This document shows, piece after piece, positions 28,471 through 36,641 of a stretch of 64,000 bases of DNA (position 1 is its first letter; the number at the start of each line of letters is the position of its first letter). This stretch comes from an uncultured Bacillota bacterium (GTDB taxonomy: Bacteria > Bacillota_I > Bacilli_A > RFN20 > CAG-826), in contig CASFDV010000002.1 in NCBI GenBank assembly GCA_949293555.1, positions 232,210 through 296,209 on the forward strand, given 5' to 3'. The translations under genes and the position numbers were made by a program. The notes below the pieces were generated by a model, which saw only the letters and a program-made list of their open reading frames with translations, ran no database searches and was not told the DNA's origin.

Positions 28471-29733
28471 CTATCCTTTCGCCGCCTTGAGGACGTAGCG
28501 GCGCCACGGGTGGTCCGGGCCGGGGACGTACCTCGGCCTGCCGGGCTTCTTGGGCCTGGGCTCCATCTTCCTCCGCCCCGCCTCGACCAGGCCCCAGATC
28601 CTGCCCCCGAACGCTGCGATCCGCTTCCCGGAGCGGGTCACGTACACCCGCACCTCCGTGCCGGGCGGGACCTCCTTCACCTCCCCGGTCTCCTCGTCCA
28701 CAAGTTGGTTCCTGCTTCCGTCGAAGCCGAGAGAGCATCCGTTGTCCGCCACCCTCCGGAACTCGGCCGACAGGCAGAAGTCGATCTCCCTCGGCGCTGG
28801 CGCGGGCGCGAAGAGGGACCTCTCCATGTCCGGCCGCGCGGGGAACCGGCGGTTGAAGCCGGCCGTGAAGGAGGGGAGGAAGCGGTTGGCCTCCTCGATC
28901 GTCGCGATGCCCCTCAGCCTCGGCTCGGAGACCAGCCTCGACTGGAGCGTGCCCCGGAGCCTCTCCCCCCGCCCCTTCGCCTGGGAGACCGAGGTGGCGA
29001 CGGGCTCTATGCAGAGCTGCCGGCGCATCCGCCGGAAGCCGGTGCGCGCGTCCCTGTCCGTCGCCTTGCCGCGCCCCGCGGCCCTCCCGTGCCCGAAGAT
29101 GCTCCTGTTATCCCCGTAGAAGGCCTCCGGAATCCCGTACTTCGTCAGGATCTGCCAAGCCATCTCGCAGTAGCCGGAGAGCGTCTCCTCCCTGTCGAAC
29201 CAGAGCCCCATGACCGTCCCCGTGGCGTCGTCTATGGCCCCGTGGAGCGCCGCCCTCGGGAGGCCCGGGCCGAACCAACGGTGGATGCTCGCGTCGATCT
29301 GCAGCAGCTCTCCGAACCTCTCCCTCCTCTGCCCCGAGGGATGCCCGGGCCTCGCCTTCCGCCCCTTCCTCCTGCCCTTTGGCGAGCGGATCCCCGCCTC
29401 GGTCAGGATGCGGCGGGGCGGCCTGTAGCCGATCCCGATCCCCTCCTCCTCGAGGAGCTTCTCCCGGAAGTGGGAGAAGTTGAAGCCCGCGTACTTGCCC
29501 CGGTACAGCGCGACCACCGCCCCCTCGGTCGCCTTGTCGGTCTTCCAGGCCGGCGCCCTCCCCTCGTTCCCGTGGCGGAGAGCCGTGGCCCCTCCCTCCG
29601 AGCAGGCCTTCTTGAGCCGGTTCACGTACTGCCTCGTGACCCCGAGCCTCGCTGCGGCCTGCCTCGTCGTCAGCTTCGCGGAGACAGCCTTCCTGATGAC
29701 CGAGGCGACGTACTCGTCGCTAAGTCCCTTCAT
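28471..29733 (-). CDS. IS1202-like transposase (DDE type)
   Basis: A 420-aa transposase. An N-terminal helix-turn-helix (LTTRQAAARLGVTRQYVNRLKK, residues 21-42) binds DNA. The integrase-like core has Asp147 in LLQIDASIHRWFG, Asp208 in YGDNRSIFG and a likely Glu257 in AKGRGERLRGTLQ. The phrase HGAIDDATGTVMGLWF is characteristic of the ISNCY/IS1202 group. A beta-rich C-terminal domain follows. The start at 29733 has GGAGGT 7 nt upstream; the open frame extends further through the terminal repeats, but that extension only translates the repeat DNA. The stop codon lies at the edge of the left inverted repeat. Confidence 0.88.
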   Translation of the reverse strand: MKGLSDEYVASVIRKAVSAKLTTRQAAARLGVTRQYVNRLKKACSEGGATALRHGNEGRAPAWKTDKATEGAVVALYRGKYAGFNFSHFREKLLEEEGIGIGYRPPRRILTEAGIRSPKGRRKGRKARPGHPSGQRRERFGELLQIDASIHRWFGPGLPRAALHGAIDDATGTVMGLWFDREETLSGYCEMAWQILTKYGIPEAFYGDNRSIFGHGRAAGRGKATDRDARTGFRRMRRQLCIEPVATSVSQAKGRGERLRGTLQSRLVSEPRLRGIATIEEANRFLPSFTAGFNRRFPARPDMERSLFAPAPAPREIDFCLSAEFRRVADNGCSLGFDGSRNQLVDEETGEVKEVPPGTEVRVYVTRSGKRIAAFGGRIWGLVEAGRRKMEPRPKKPGRPRYVPGPDHPWRRYVLKAAKG

Positions 29734-29777
29734 GCCCCATACCTCCGGGGGAATGTTGGCCCATCCGGGGATTAGAC

Positions 29778-29870
29778 GGAAACAAGTCACGTCATAGGCG
29801 GGCCCCCTAGGGGGCAGGGATGGCCGGAAACAAGTCACGTCATAGATGCCTGGAAACAAGTCACCTCATA
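29778..29870. repeat. Three subterminal repeats at the right IS end
   Basis: Copies of GGAAACAAGTCAC(G/C)TCATA at 29778-29796, 29826-29844 and 29852-29870, in the same orientation, spaced 48 and 26 bp. The third is part of the terminal inverted repeat. Confidence 0.85.
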
Positions 29871-29876
29871 ACCACA

Positions 29877-29893
29877 AGAGGCCATGTTCGCCC
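29877..29893. repeat. Right copy of the 17-bp IS target-site duplication
   Basis: AGAGGCCATGTTCGCCC, ending one base before the rplS -35 hexamer. Confidence 0.9.
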
Positions 29894-29922
29894 TTGCCCA
29901 GGCATCCTTGGCGGCGTATATT
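29894..29922 (+). promoter_or_regulatory. rplS promoter
   Basis: TTGCCC (29894-29899), 17-bp spacer, TATATT (29917-29922). The predicted leader is about 75 nt. Confidence 0.6.
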
Positions 29923-30003
29923 CTACGAGCACGCGAAAGCGCGCCGACGGGCTCCGCTGGGCCGACCCCCATGAACCCCGGGAATCATAAGGAGGAAATG
30001 GCT

Positions 30004-30369
30004 ATGGACATGAACTTGGTCGAAAAGGTCACTTCCCGTCAGATTCGGAACGACATCCCGAACTTCTCGGCCGGCGACACCGTCAGGGTGAGCGTCCGCA
30101 TCGTCGAGAACAAGAAGGAGCGCATCCAGGCGTTCGAAGGCGTGGTCATCTCTCGCCAGGGCCACGGGGTGAGCGAGACCTTCACGGTCCGCAAGATCTC
30201 CAGCGGCATCGGCGTGGAGAGGATCTGGCCGATCAACGCCCCCTCGATCGCGAAGATCGAAGTGGTCCGCCACGGCAAGGTCCGTCGCGCGAAGATCCAC
30301 TACCTGCGCAAGCTCTCCGGGAAGGCCGCCCGCATCAAGGAGACGGAAGCCAAGGCGAGCCGCAAGTAG
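30004..30369 (+). CDS. rplS: 50S ribosomal protein L19
   Basis: A 121-aa L19: [85 protein letters not shown] is a full match to family features. The start at 30004 is chosen among three clustered ATGs because AAGGAGG (29989-29995) lies 8 nt upstream. In Bacilli rplS follows trmD; here it is separated from the inverted trmD operon by the ATPase and IS, and has its own promoter and terminator. L19 sits at the 30S-50S interface. Confidence 0.97.
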   Translation: MDMNLVEKVTSRQIRNDIPNFSAGDTVRVSVRIVENKKERIQAFEGVVISRQGHGVSETFTVRKISSGIGVERIWPINAPSIAKIEVVRHGKVRRAKIHYLRKLSGKAARIKETEAKASRK

Positions 30370-30389
30370 GCTGCTAGCTCGACGAGAAG

Positions 30390-30409
30390 GCGCCGCGAGG
30401 CGCTTTTTT
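30390..30409 (+). terminator. Intrinsic terminator after rplS
   Basis: Stem GCGCC/GGCGC with GCGA loop and TTTTTT. Confidence 0.8.
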
Positions 30410-30538
30410 GTTATCTTGCATATTGATTGTCAGTTCCACCCGGCTGTTGCTGCCGCTTACGCTGTTTGAGGCTTTAATTTATGCGGCTATAAAAAAATAT
30501 GATTAGCATTTTTCCATATTACATGTCTTAATTTTCCC
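30410..30538. other. AT-rich intergenic start of a low-GC island
   Basis: Base composition drops sharply after the rplS terminator. Candidate -10-like TAATTT at 30529-30534 lies just before the ATG at 30539, and no Shine-Dalgarno is seen. Nothing else recognised. Confidence 0.5.
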
Positions 30539-32059
30539 ATGAAGAAATTGTTGCAATCTGTTACAGGTTTTGTTGTTTTGTTGCTTTTGTCCTCCGTCTT
30601 GTGCACTTCCGCTAGGCCGTTGGATTCTTTTGATGGGTCAGAGCACCTACCTCAAGTCGCGATGAAATTTTATGGCGATCGGGTAACTTTATCGCAAACT
30701 TCAGGCGATGATCCTTTTGAATCTGGCAACCAATCGTATGGTCAAGATTTTGTTGTCTATGGAAATAACGACAAGGGGCAAAAATACCTTTTGTCTGAAG
30801 AAGAATATTTCGGGCCTTCTAGTATCGAAGTTCCTGGAATCAAACCGCTCAGCGATGACTCGCACGAATCCAACGACTCGTTCAATGACGCAACTAATTT
30901 GACTCCTTTTAACGGAAAAAGCTTTCTCACTTATCAGGAAATTCAAATTTCAGCCACCTTGACGAACAAAAGTTCTTGGTTCATTCACAGGCTGGATGAG
31001 GATTTCTACATGTTTTTCTTGCATGGGCCGGGCAGGATCCAAGCGCGTTTGGAGACCGAGGCTCATCTTAGTTATAAGGTTGAAATTTATGAATATGACA
31101 CCAGCCAGCCGTATAAGAAACCGGCGGACGCGATTATCAAATCTGCCAAATTTACGAATTCAGCACGCAGATCCGTCGTGATTAGTTCGGAAGCGGATTC
31201 TGCCAGGACGATGTATGTCAGGGTTGTTAGTCACAACGATTCTGTCGATGGTGATTCACCATATTTGCTAACGGTAGAGTTGAAGACAGACACCGCGTGG
31301 TTCAGCAAAGGTCAGGGGGTCTCTCTTTCCTCACTGAAAAGCCGTTCAGGGGCTATTGGCGCTCTTTGGGTAGAAAACTTTCAACCTGAAGGGGTTTCTC
31401 CTACACCATTTGGTTCTCAAATGACCGGTTCTTCTTGCCTCCTTAACATGTATGACCCGCTTCTTGGTGAGGTTCGTAATGTTTCTTCCGGTGACCGTGT
31501 GTGTACTGCCGTGTTTTATCTTTGGGATCAAGAAGTAAAACTGTTATTGCGGCGCTATGTGCAATGGGCTTATGAGTCTTATAAGACCTATGTCGATGGT
31601 AAATATAGTAAAAATAGCGCCATTTCTATAATTGAAAGCGTTTCGGGAATCGGCATGTATGTCGCTGGAGCACTTGTTTCCTCCTCGAGTTTTTCTTATT
31701 TGTTGAACGGTTTATCTTTGGCCAGCGATATGGTTGGGCTCGTCGTTAGTTTGACAACTTCTCATTCCTGGATTCCTGCCGCGCTCGATCTTTCCTATTA
31801 TTTAGGAACTTTGAATGGCGCCCTAGGTGAGAGCGGACACAGGACCTTGATCATTCCTTTCTTTTATCGAATCATTGGGTCAACACTTGAATGGCCCTTT
31901 GACTCCTATTCTGCAAATGCGGTTTCCTTTGTCGCGGAAGGTTCTGAAAGTTCGGCCATCATCCCTTATATTCGTCCTGATTCTTGCTTTGAGGGAAAGG
32001 TTGCCTCTGTTACGTCGCTGTCTGACCTCAACGCCATAGCCTCTGATAGGACTCGTTAG
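30539..32059 (+). CDS. Secreted PPC-like domain protein in low-GC island
   Basis: A 506-aa protein with a Sec signal peptide (MKK then hydrophobic to about residue 22, likely cleavage near CTSA-RP; no good lipobox). Residues about 109-175 resemble a bacterial pre-peptidase C-terminal (PPC) type beta-sandwich: ESNDSFNDATNL...ISATL...DEDFYMFFLHGPGRIQARLE. The C-terminal half has a glycine/serine-rich hydrophobic region (residues about 360-410) that could insert in a membrane. Codon use (many A/T-ending codons) differs strongly from all neighbours. It is a diverged paralogue of the next gene, which starts 1 nt downstream. I assign no enzymatic role. Confidence 0.75.
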   Translation: MKKLLQSVTGFVVLLLLSSVLCTSARPLDSFDGSEHLPQVAMKFYGDRVTLSQTSGDDPFESGNQSYGQDFVVYGNNDKGQKYLLSEEEYFGPSSIEVPGIKPLSDDSHESNDSFNDATNLTPFNGKSFLTYQEIQISATLTNKSSWFIHRLDEDFYMFFLHGPGRIQARLETEAHLSYKVEIYEYDTSQPYKKPADAIIKSAKFTNSARRSVVISSEADSARTMYVRVVSHNDSVDGDSPYLLTVELKTDTAWFSKGQGVSLSSLKSRSGAIGALWVENFQPEGVSPTPFGSQMTGSSCLLNMYDPLLGEVRNVSSGDRVCTAVFYLWDQEVKLLLRRYVQWAYESYKTYVDGKYSKNSAISIIESVSGIGMYVAGALVSSSSFSYLLNGLSLASDMVGLVVSLTTSHSWIPAALDLSYYLGTLNGALGESGHRTLIIPFFYRIIGSTLEWPFDSYSANAVSFVAEGSESSAIIPYIRPDSCFEGKVASVTSLSDLNAIASDRTR

Positions 32060-32060
32060 T

Positions 32061-33362
32061 ATGAAACGTAATGTATGCCTGCTAATGGTAGCTGCTCTCG
32101 TGTTACTTTCTTCCTGTGGTTCGGCGGAAAAATCAAATGTTCTCGGCGGCATGGACCCCTTCGAGACGGGGGAGGCGCCCTCCCTGGCGATCAGGGAAAG
32201 AGGGACGCTTGATGAAGCCGAGTCGAGCAAGGGGCTTCCCGGCTCCTATGTCCCGGGCGAGAACGATTCCTGGGAGAGGGCCACTCCGCTCAATGAGATG
32301 CGGATGGGCGGGATTCTTTCTCTTTCCGGCACCCTTGAGGCCGGGCTTTCTCTGAAAGGGGACGGGAACGGGTCGACGTGGGCCGACGAGGACTGGTATC
32401 TACTTCATGTCCAATGCCATGGGGAAGTCTCCTGGGGGATCGATGGCGAAGGCCTCTACGCGGCGGGCTGGTTCCTTCCTGCCTCTGCGAGCTCGCCGCA
32501 GGAACTGTCGATCCTTGGCGTCGCATCTCCGGGGGATGCCGGCAAGGCAGATCTCCCTTCCCCGGGTTCTTTCTTTCTTTCCGTTCGTGCGAAGGGGAAT
32601 TTGGCGGAGGCCAAGGACTATTCCTTGTCCTTCTCTCTCGAGGAGCCTTCTGCTTCCGAGCCACCTTCCCCTGGCGCTTTGGATGCCGAGGAGCAGGGGC
32701 TTCCGCTCCATTTCACCCTTGCCCAGGCGCTCCCGGGCGGGGCTTCCTCTTTCCTTGGGCAGGGATCAGGCTCGATGAATCTTTCCTGGCACCCTTATTG
32801 GAGGGAGCTGGAGAGGGTGGCGCCCGGCGGCTATGTCCCGGCGATGAACATCGACTTCCTTTCCGGGGAAGTGGCAAGGGACCTTGTCGAGATCGCCATG
32901 GACCTGGAAGGCGTATCCTCGTTTGAGATCGAGGGCGGAATTCTTCGCTACGTGGATTCGGAAGGCTGGGAGGTTCGGCACGACTTCCTTGCCAAGGAGC
33001 ACGGGGAGATGATCCTTCGGGCGGCTGCGGCCTTGTTCGGGCGCTCCTCGGACGGAATCGACATGGATCGGTTCAGGATGGCGATGCCTTCTCTTGTCTA
33101 TGGGCTCGGGACTGCTAAGGGCTTTGATGGCGTTTCCAACGGGAAATGGGTTCGCCTTTCCCCTTATGTCCTCCTTGAGGATGGCGTGGCTTCCTGGGGG
33201 GCCGGGGCGCTCGCCGATGGCATGGCAAGAATTAGCGATGGATGTTTCACGGACGGGCAGCGGACCGCTTATCCGGACGACTACCCGCTTGGTGAGGGAG
33301 CCATTGCGGATGAACAAACGGCAGGCTCAACCTACGTTCCTTTCGCCGCTTTCCCTGGCTAG
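32061..33362 (+). CDS. Lipoprotein with PPC-like domain, paralogue of the preceding gene
   Basis: A 433-aa lipoprotein: signal peptide with lipobox LLSSC (Cys19). It shares an ordered series of motifs with the upstream protein: DPFETG (residues 32-37), ENDSWERATPL (67-77) and DEDWYLLH (109-116) against DPFESG, ESNDSFNDATNL and DEDFYMFFLH. The first 90 or so bases have the low-GC composition of the upstream island, then the sequence switches abruptly to GC-rich codons around 32140. The C-terminal half has no recognised domain. It is cotranscribed with the upstream gene (1-nt gap) and lies before lepB. Function unknown; surface location is predicted. Confidence 0.78.
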   Translation: MKRNVCLLMVAALVLLSSCGSAEKSNVLGGMDPFETGEAPSLAIRERGTLDEAESSKGLPGSYVPGENDSWERATPLNEMRMGGILSLSGTLEAGLSLKGDGNGSTWADEDWYLLHVQCHGEVSWGIDGEGLYAAGWFLPASASSPQELSILGVASPGDAGKADLPSPGSFFLSVRAKGNLAEAKDYSLSFSLEEPSASEPPSPGALDAEEQGLPLHFTLAQALPGGASSFLGQGSGSMNLSWHPYWRELERVAPGGYVPAMNIDFLSGEVARDLVEIAMDLEGVSSFEIEGGILRYVDSEGWEVRHDFLAKEHGEMILRAAAALFGRSSDGIDMDRFRMAMPSLVYGLGTAKGFDGVSNGKWVRLSPYVLLEDGVASWGAGALADGMARISDGCFTDGQRTAYPDDYPLGEGAIADEQTAGSTYVPFAAFPG

Positions 33363-33400
33363 CGCAATCAGGACGGGATGCTCGCCAGCGCTCCTGCGCC

Positions 33401-33406
33401 TATAAT
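33401..33406 (+). promoter_or_regulatory. -10 element of a predicted leaderless lepB promoter
   Basis: Consensus TATAAT, 8 nt before the ATG at 33415; no Shine-Dalgarno. Confidence 0.55.
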
Positions 33407-33414
33407 CCAACCGC

Positions 33415-34209
33415 ATGGAAAGCGGATATGGCGTGCGCAAGGAATCCTTATCTCCTCTTGGGAAGAAGAACGGGCTTTCCTGGAAGAGGCGAGTCCATGC
33501 GATTCTGAAGGTCATTCTTTCGGCGCTCATCGTCGCCCTTCTATCGGGGGGCTCGCAGATCCTTTACTGGCGCTACGCCTACGGGACCTTCCTGGTGAAC
33601 GGGTCCTCCATGTACCCGACCCTCAACCACGACGCGGAAATGTGGGTGGACGGCAGGCTTTCCCAGATCCCTCCCGCGGATATCGGCGCCTTCGACGGAG
33701 GGGAAGGGACGGAGTATGTCTGCGATTTCGGATTGATGGACGATTCCGAGGACTTCCGTGATTCCCTTGAACGTTTTTCCATAGTTATCACCTACTTTGA
33801 CGAGGATTTCCGGAATGGCGAGCTCTCGCCCGGTGCCGCCCCTAAGATCAAGCGGATCGTCGGGCTCCCAGGGGAGACCATCCAGATCGACGCTTCCGGC
33901 TCCTTGTTCGTTGACGGAGAGGAGGTTCCTCAGGACTTCGTCCCCGAATGGGGAGAGGACTATTTCCAGGACCATCTTCACGAGACCGGATCCGTGGCCT
34001 CCTATGCGCTTGGCGAGGATGAGTACTTCCTCCTGGGCGATAACCGCGCGAAGGGCGCTTCTGACGACAGCAGGTTCGAGGGTCCCGTCTCCTCTTCCTC
34101 GCTGATCGGGAAGGCGATCGCCGTCGTCGGGAAGTGCGTCTATCGCGCCTATGACGGCTCGACGAGCTTCCAGTCCTATCGCTGGCCATGGGAGGTCATG
34201 TGCCTATGA
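33415..34209 (+). CDS. lepB: Type I signal peptidase
   Basis: A 264-aa membrane-anchored serine protease. An N-terminal cytoplasmic tail is followed by one transmembrane helix at about residues 28-51. The catalytic Ser65 is in NGSSMYPTL and the general-base Lys146 in KIKRIVGLPGE; box E is GDNRAKGASDDSRFEG. It cleaves signal peptides of exported proteins on the outer face of the membrane. The segment between boxes B and D (residues about 75-140) is longer than in short Bacillus SipS-type enzymes. The gene overlaps rbgA by 4 nt (ATGA). The rplS-lepB-rbgA-rnhB order occurs in many Firmicutes. Confidence 0.94.
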   Translation: MESGYGVRKESLSPLGKKNGLSWKRRVHAILKVILSALIVALLSGGSQILYWRYAYGTFLVNGSSMYPTLNHDAEMWVDGRLSQIPPADIGAFDGGEGTEYVCDFGLMDDSEDFRDSLERFSIVITYFDEDFRNGELSPGAAPKIKRIVGLPGETIQIDASGSLFVDGEEVPQDFVPEWGEDYFQDHLHETGSVASYALGEDEYFLLGDNRAKGASDDSRFEGPVSSSSLIGKAIAVVGKCVYRAYDGSTSFQSYRWPWEVMCL

Positions 34210-35075
34210 GCGCGACTTTCTCCCAAGGCATCCATCATTTCCCGGGCCATATGAAGAAGGCCCTGGATAGGCTTGCCCCTTACGTGAAAGGGGCGGATTT
34301 CCTTGTTGAGATATGTGATGCCAGGGCTCCCGTCAGCACCAGGAACCCTCTTTTCGACACTCTTGCCGGGACGAAGCCCCGACTCATCGTCCTGTCGAAA
34401 GGGGATCTCGCCGACGAGTCCGTCACCTCCTCATGGGTCGCGTATTTCCGCGGGAAGGGGATCCCGGCTTTCTCCGGGAACCTTGTCGCCGGGAAGATTC
34501 TTCCTCTCCTAAGGGAATGCTCGAAGGGCCTTCTTGAAAGGAAGAGGGAGAAGGAGCGGAGGATCGGGATGAAGCCCCAGGACGCGCGCATCCTCGTCTT
34601 CGGCGTCCCGAACGTCGGGAAGTCGACTTTCATCAACGCCTTGGCGGGAAGAAGGCGGCTCAAGAGCGAGAACCGCCCCGGCGTCACTAGGGCCGAGCAG
34701 TGGCTCCGGATCGAGGGGGGATTCACGTTGCTTGACACCCCGGGGATCCTTCCGATGCGCTACGAGGAGAAGGAGCAGGCGCTTCATCTCGCCCTCCTGG
34801 GCTCCATCCCGGACCGCATCCTGCCGGAAGACCAGCTTTTTCTCGCTTTGATCGGCTTTCTGCGAGAATATTACCCATCTTCTTTAAGGGAACGTTTTGG
34901 AATCGAAGATATTTCCGGAGTTGCCCCCGAGGACATCGAGTCCGGCGTCGCCCTTCGCCGTGGCCTCCTCGGGATGCACGGGGAGCCGCGCCTTGAGGAA
35001 GCGGGATCGCTTCTCCTCCGGGAGTTCCGGGCTGGGCTTCTTGGCAAGATGAGCCTGGAGCGTCCCTGTGCTTAG
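34206..35075 (+). CDS. rbgA: Ribosome biogenesis GTPase RbgA (YlqF)
   Basis: A 289-aa circularly permuted GTPase needed for late 50S assembly. Motif order is permuted: G4 SKGD (residues 64-67), then G1 GVPNVGKS (133-140), then G3 DTPG (177-180). The N-terminus HFPGHMKKAL is the YlqF signature. The start at 34206 lies 9 nt after GGAGGT and overlaps the lepB stop; the longer open frame from 34188 would begin upstream of that ribosome-binding site. G4 reads SKGD in place of the usual NKxD, with Ser replacing Asn. It is followed by rnhB with an 8-nt overlap. Confidence 0.93.
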   Translation: MSATFSQGIHHFPGHMKKALDRLAPYVKGADFLVEICDARAPVSTRNPLFDTLAGTKPRLIVLSKGDLADESVTSSWVAYFRGKGIPAFSGNLVAGKILPLLRECSKGLLERKREKERRIGMKPQDARILVFGVPNVGKSTFINALAGRRRLKSENRPGVTRAEQWLRIEGGFTLLDTPGILPMRYEEKEQALHLALLGSIPDRILPEDQLFLALIGFLREYYPSSLRERFGIEDISGVAPEDIESGVALRRGLLGMHGEPRLEEAGSLLLREFRAGLLGKMSLERPCA

Positions 35076-35688
35076 TTTCGAGAGACGCTTCTTCAAGGAG
35101 GGCTATCGCTTCCTCGCCGGGGTGGACGAGGCCGGGAGAGGTCCTCTCGCAGGGCCGCTCGTCGCCGCCGCGGTCATCTTCCCGGAAGACTACCGGAACG
35201 AGGACATCGACGATAGCAAGAAGCTGAGCGCGAGGAAGCGGGAGTCGCTTTTCGGTCCCATCCAGGAGAACGCGCTCGCCTACGGGATTGCCGTGCTTGG
35301 GGCGGAGGACATTGACAGGCTTAACATTTACCAAGCGACGAGGGTGGCGATGGGGAAGGCCTTGGAGTCCCTTTCCCCCAGGCCTGACTTCATCATCACG
35401 GACGCGATGCCCTTGGAAGGACTCGCCTGTCCTGCCCTTCCTTTGGTGAAGGCGGACGCCCAGTGCCTGAACGTGGCGGCCGCCTCGATTCTCGCCAAGG
35501 TGACGAGGGACCGCCTGATGGACGAGCTGGACGCGCTTTACCCGGGGTATGGGTTCCGCCGGAACAAGGGATACGGGACCAAGGATCACCTTGAGGCGCT
35601 GGAGCGCCTTGGCCCGATCCCTGGCATCCACCGCCGTTCCTTCGGCCCGGTCAAAGCGGCCTTGGAGAAGAAAGTCTTACTGTTCTAG
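35068..35688 (+). CDS. rnhB: Ribonuclease HII
   Basis: A 206-aa RNase HII that removes ribonucleotides from DNA. Catalytic Asp20 and Glu21 are in GVDEAGRGPLAG, with further acidic residues Asp112 (ITDAMPL) and Asp130 (VKADAQC); KVTRDRLM is the typical downstream helix. The start is GTG at 35068, with GGAG 7 nt upstream inside rbgA. It follows rbgA as in Bacillus and ends shortly before dprA. Confidence 0.94.
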   Translation: MLSFERRFFKEGYRFLAGVDEAGRGPLAGPLVAAAVIFPEDYRNEDIDDSKKLSARKRESLFGPIQENALAYGIAVLGAEDIDRLNIYQATRVAMGKALESLSPRPDFIITDAMPLEGLACPALPLVKADAQCLNVAAASILAKVTRDRLMDELDALYPGYGFRRNKGYGTKDHLEALERLGPIPGIHRRSFGPVKAALEKKVLLF

Positions 35689-35737
35689 GGCACTTTCCGC
35701 CCTCCCCCTCCTATAAGGGGTTGGGAGGAACGAAGAA

Positions 35738-36549
35738 ATGCACAAAGGGAGCGATTTGCTCCTGCCCTTTCCACGCACTACGGCGGGGACTGGGACAAGG
35801 AGATGGGGGCGGTCCGGAGAAGGGAGTACCTGAGCAAGGAGGTCATAGAGGAGTCCCTTGCGAAAGTCGGGAGCATGGGAGTGGTCACGATGCTGGACGA
35901 CGACTTCCCGCCTCAGCTAAGGCCGGTGTGGAAGCCTCCCCTCGTCCTTTACTACGAAGGGGACTTCTCGCTCGTCCAGAAGGAGGAGAAGTGCGTCACC
36001 TACGTCGGTTCCCGGGACTGCAGCGCCTACGGGGCGAAGATGGCCAGGGAGATCGGGGCTGGCCTCGCGAAAAATGGATACGTCCTTGTCTCGGGGCTCG
36101 CCCGCGGTATCGACGCAGCAGCGATGGAAGGGGCGCTCGAGGCAGGCGGGCGCGTGGTCGCGGTGCTCGGCACGGGAGTGGACGTCTGCTACCCGTTGGG
36201 GAACAAGCCTCTTTACGAGCGAATCAGGCGCTCCGGGCTTCTTCTCAGCGAGTATCCCCCGGGGACGAAGGCGAAGCCCGAGCACTTCCCGATGCGAAAC
36301 CGCATCCTCGCCTTCCTCAGCAAGGTCGTGGTGATCGGTGAGGCCGGCCCCCGGAGCGGCACGGCGGTCACCGCGAACTATGCGATCGGGAGCAGCAAGG
36401 ACGTCGGCTGCATTCCTTTCCGCGCGGGGGAGGGGTCCCTTTGCAACCGGCTCATCAACCAGGGGGCCTACCTGATCGACGGACTGGACGACCTCCTCTT
36501 CCTCCTGGAAGGGCTTCCCCGGAAAGAAAATTCGGAAGGGGATAAATAA
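35738..36549 (+). CDS. dprA: DNA processing protein DprA with a probable frameshift near its start
   Basis: The Rossmann-like DprA core is intact: VTYVGSRDCSAYGAKMAREIGAGLAKNGYVLVSGLARGIDAAAM, then LGTGVDVCYP, SEYPPGTKAKPEHFPMRNRIL and the GSGTAVTANYA region. An ATG at 35738 with GGGAGGAA upstream encodes MHKGSDLL, then the sense continues in a different frame as ALSTHYGGDWDKEM, which matches DprA N-termini. One extra base near 35763 would join the two. The uninterrupted frame alone would start at the ATG at 35803, whose AGGAG abuts it with no spacing. DprA loads RecA on ssDNA in natural transformation. Either a sequencing deletion or a real frameshift mutation. Confidence 0.8.
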
Positions 36550-36611
36550 TCCTTTATTTATCAGGGAGCACGTCTCGTCCGCCTCTCTTGCGCGGAAAAG
36601 GAAAGCGCCCC

Positions 36612-36617
36612 TATATT
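36612..36617 (+). promoter_or_regulatory. -10 element of the topA promoter
   Basis: TATATT; predicted start near 36624, with Shine-Dalgarno GGAGGT at 36630-36635. Confidence 0.45.
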
Positions 36618-36641
36618 CTTGCCTCGAGCGGAGGTTTGCCT

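Larger units (their letters stand above)
28447..29876 (-). mobile_element. Complete IS1202-like (ISNCY) insertion sequence, 1430 bp
   Basis: The element is bounded by inverted repeats beginning TGT: TGTCGTTATGAGG... on the left (28447-28471) and its near-perfect complement on the right (29852-29876), differing at one base. It is flanked by a perfect 17-bp direct repeat. It carries one transposase gene reading leftward. The right end holds three copies of GGAAACAAGTCAC (at 29778, 29826 and 29852), probably transposase-binding sites; the left end has one. Long target duplications are known for IS1202-group elements. All parts look intact, so it may be active or recently inserted. Confidence 0.9.

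Noticed and set aside
35803-36549. DprA simply starting at 35803
   Set aside because: Possible, but the ribosome-binding site has no spacing there, and a clear DprA-like N-terminus continues upstream in frame, so a frameshifted longer gene is preferred.
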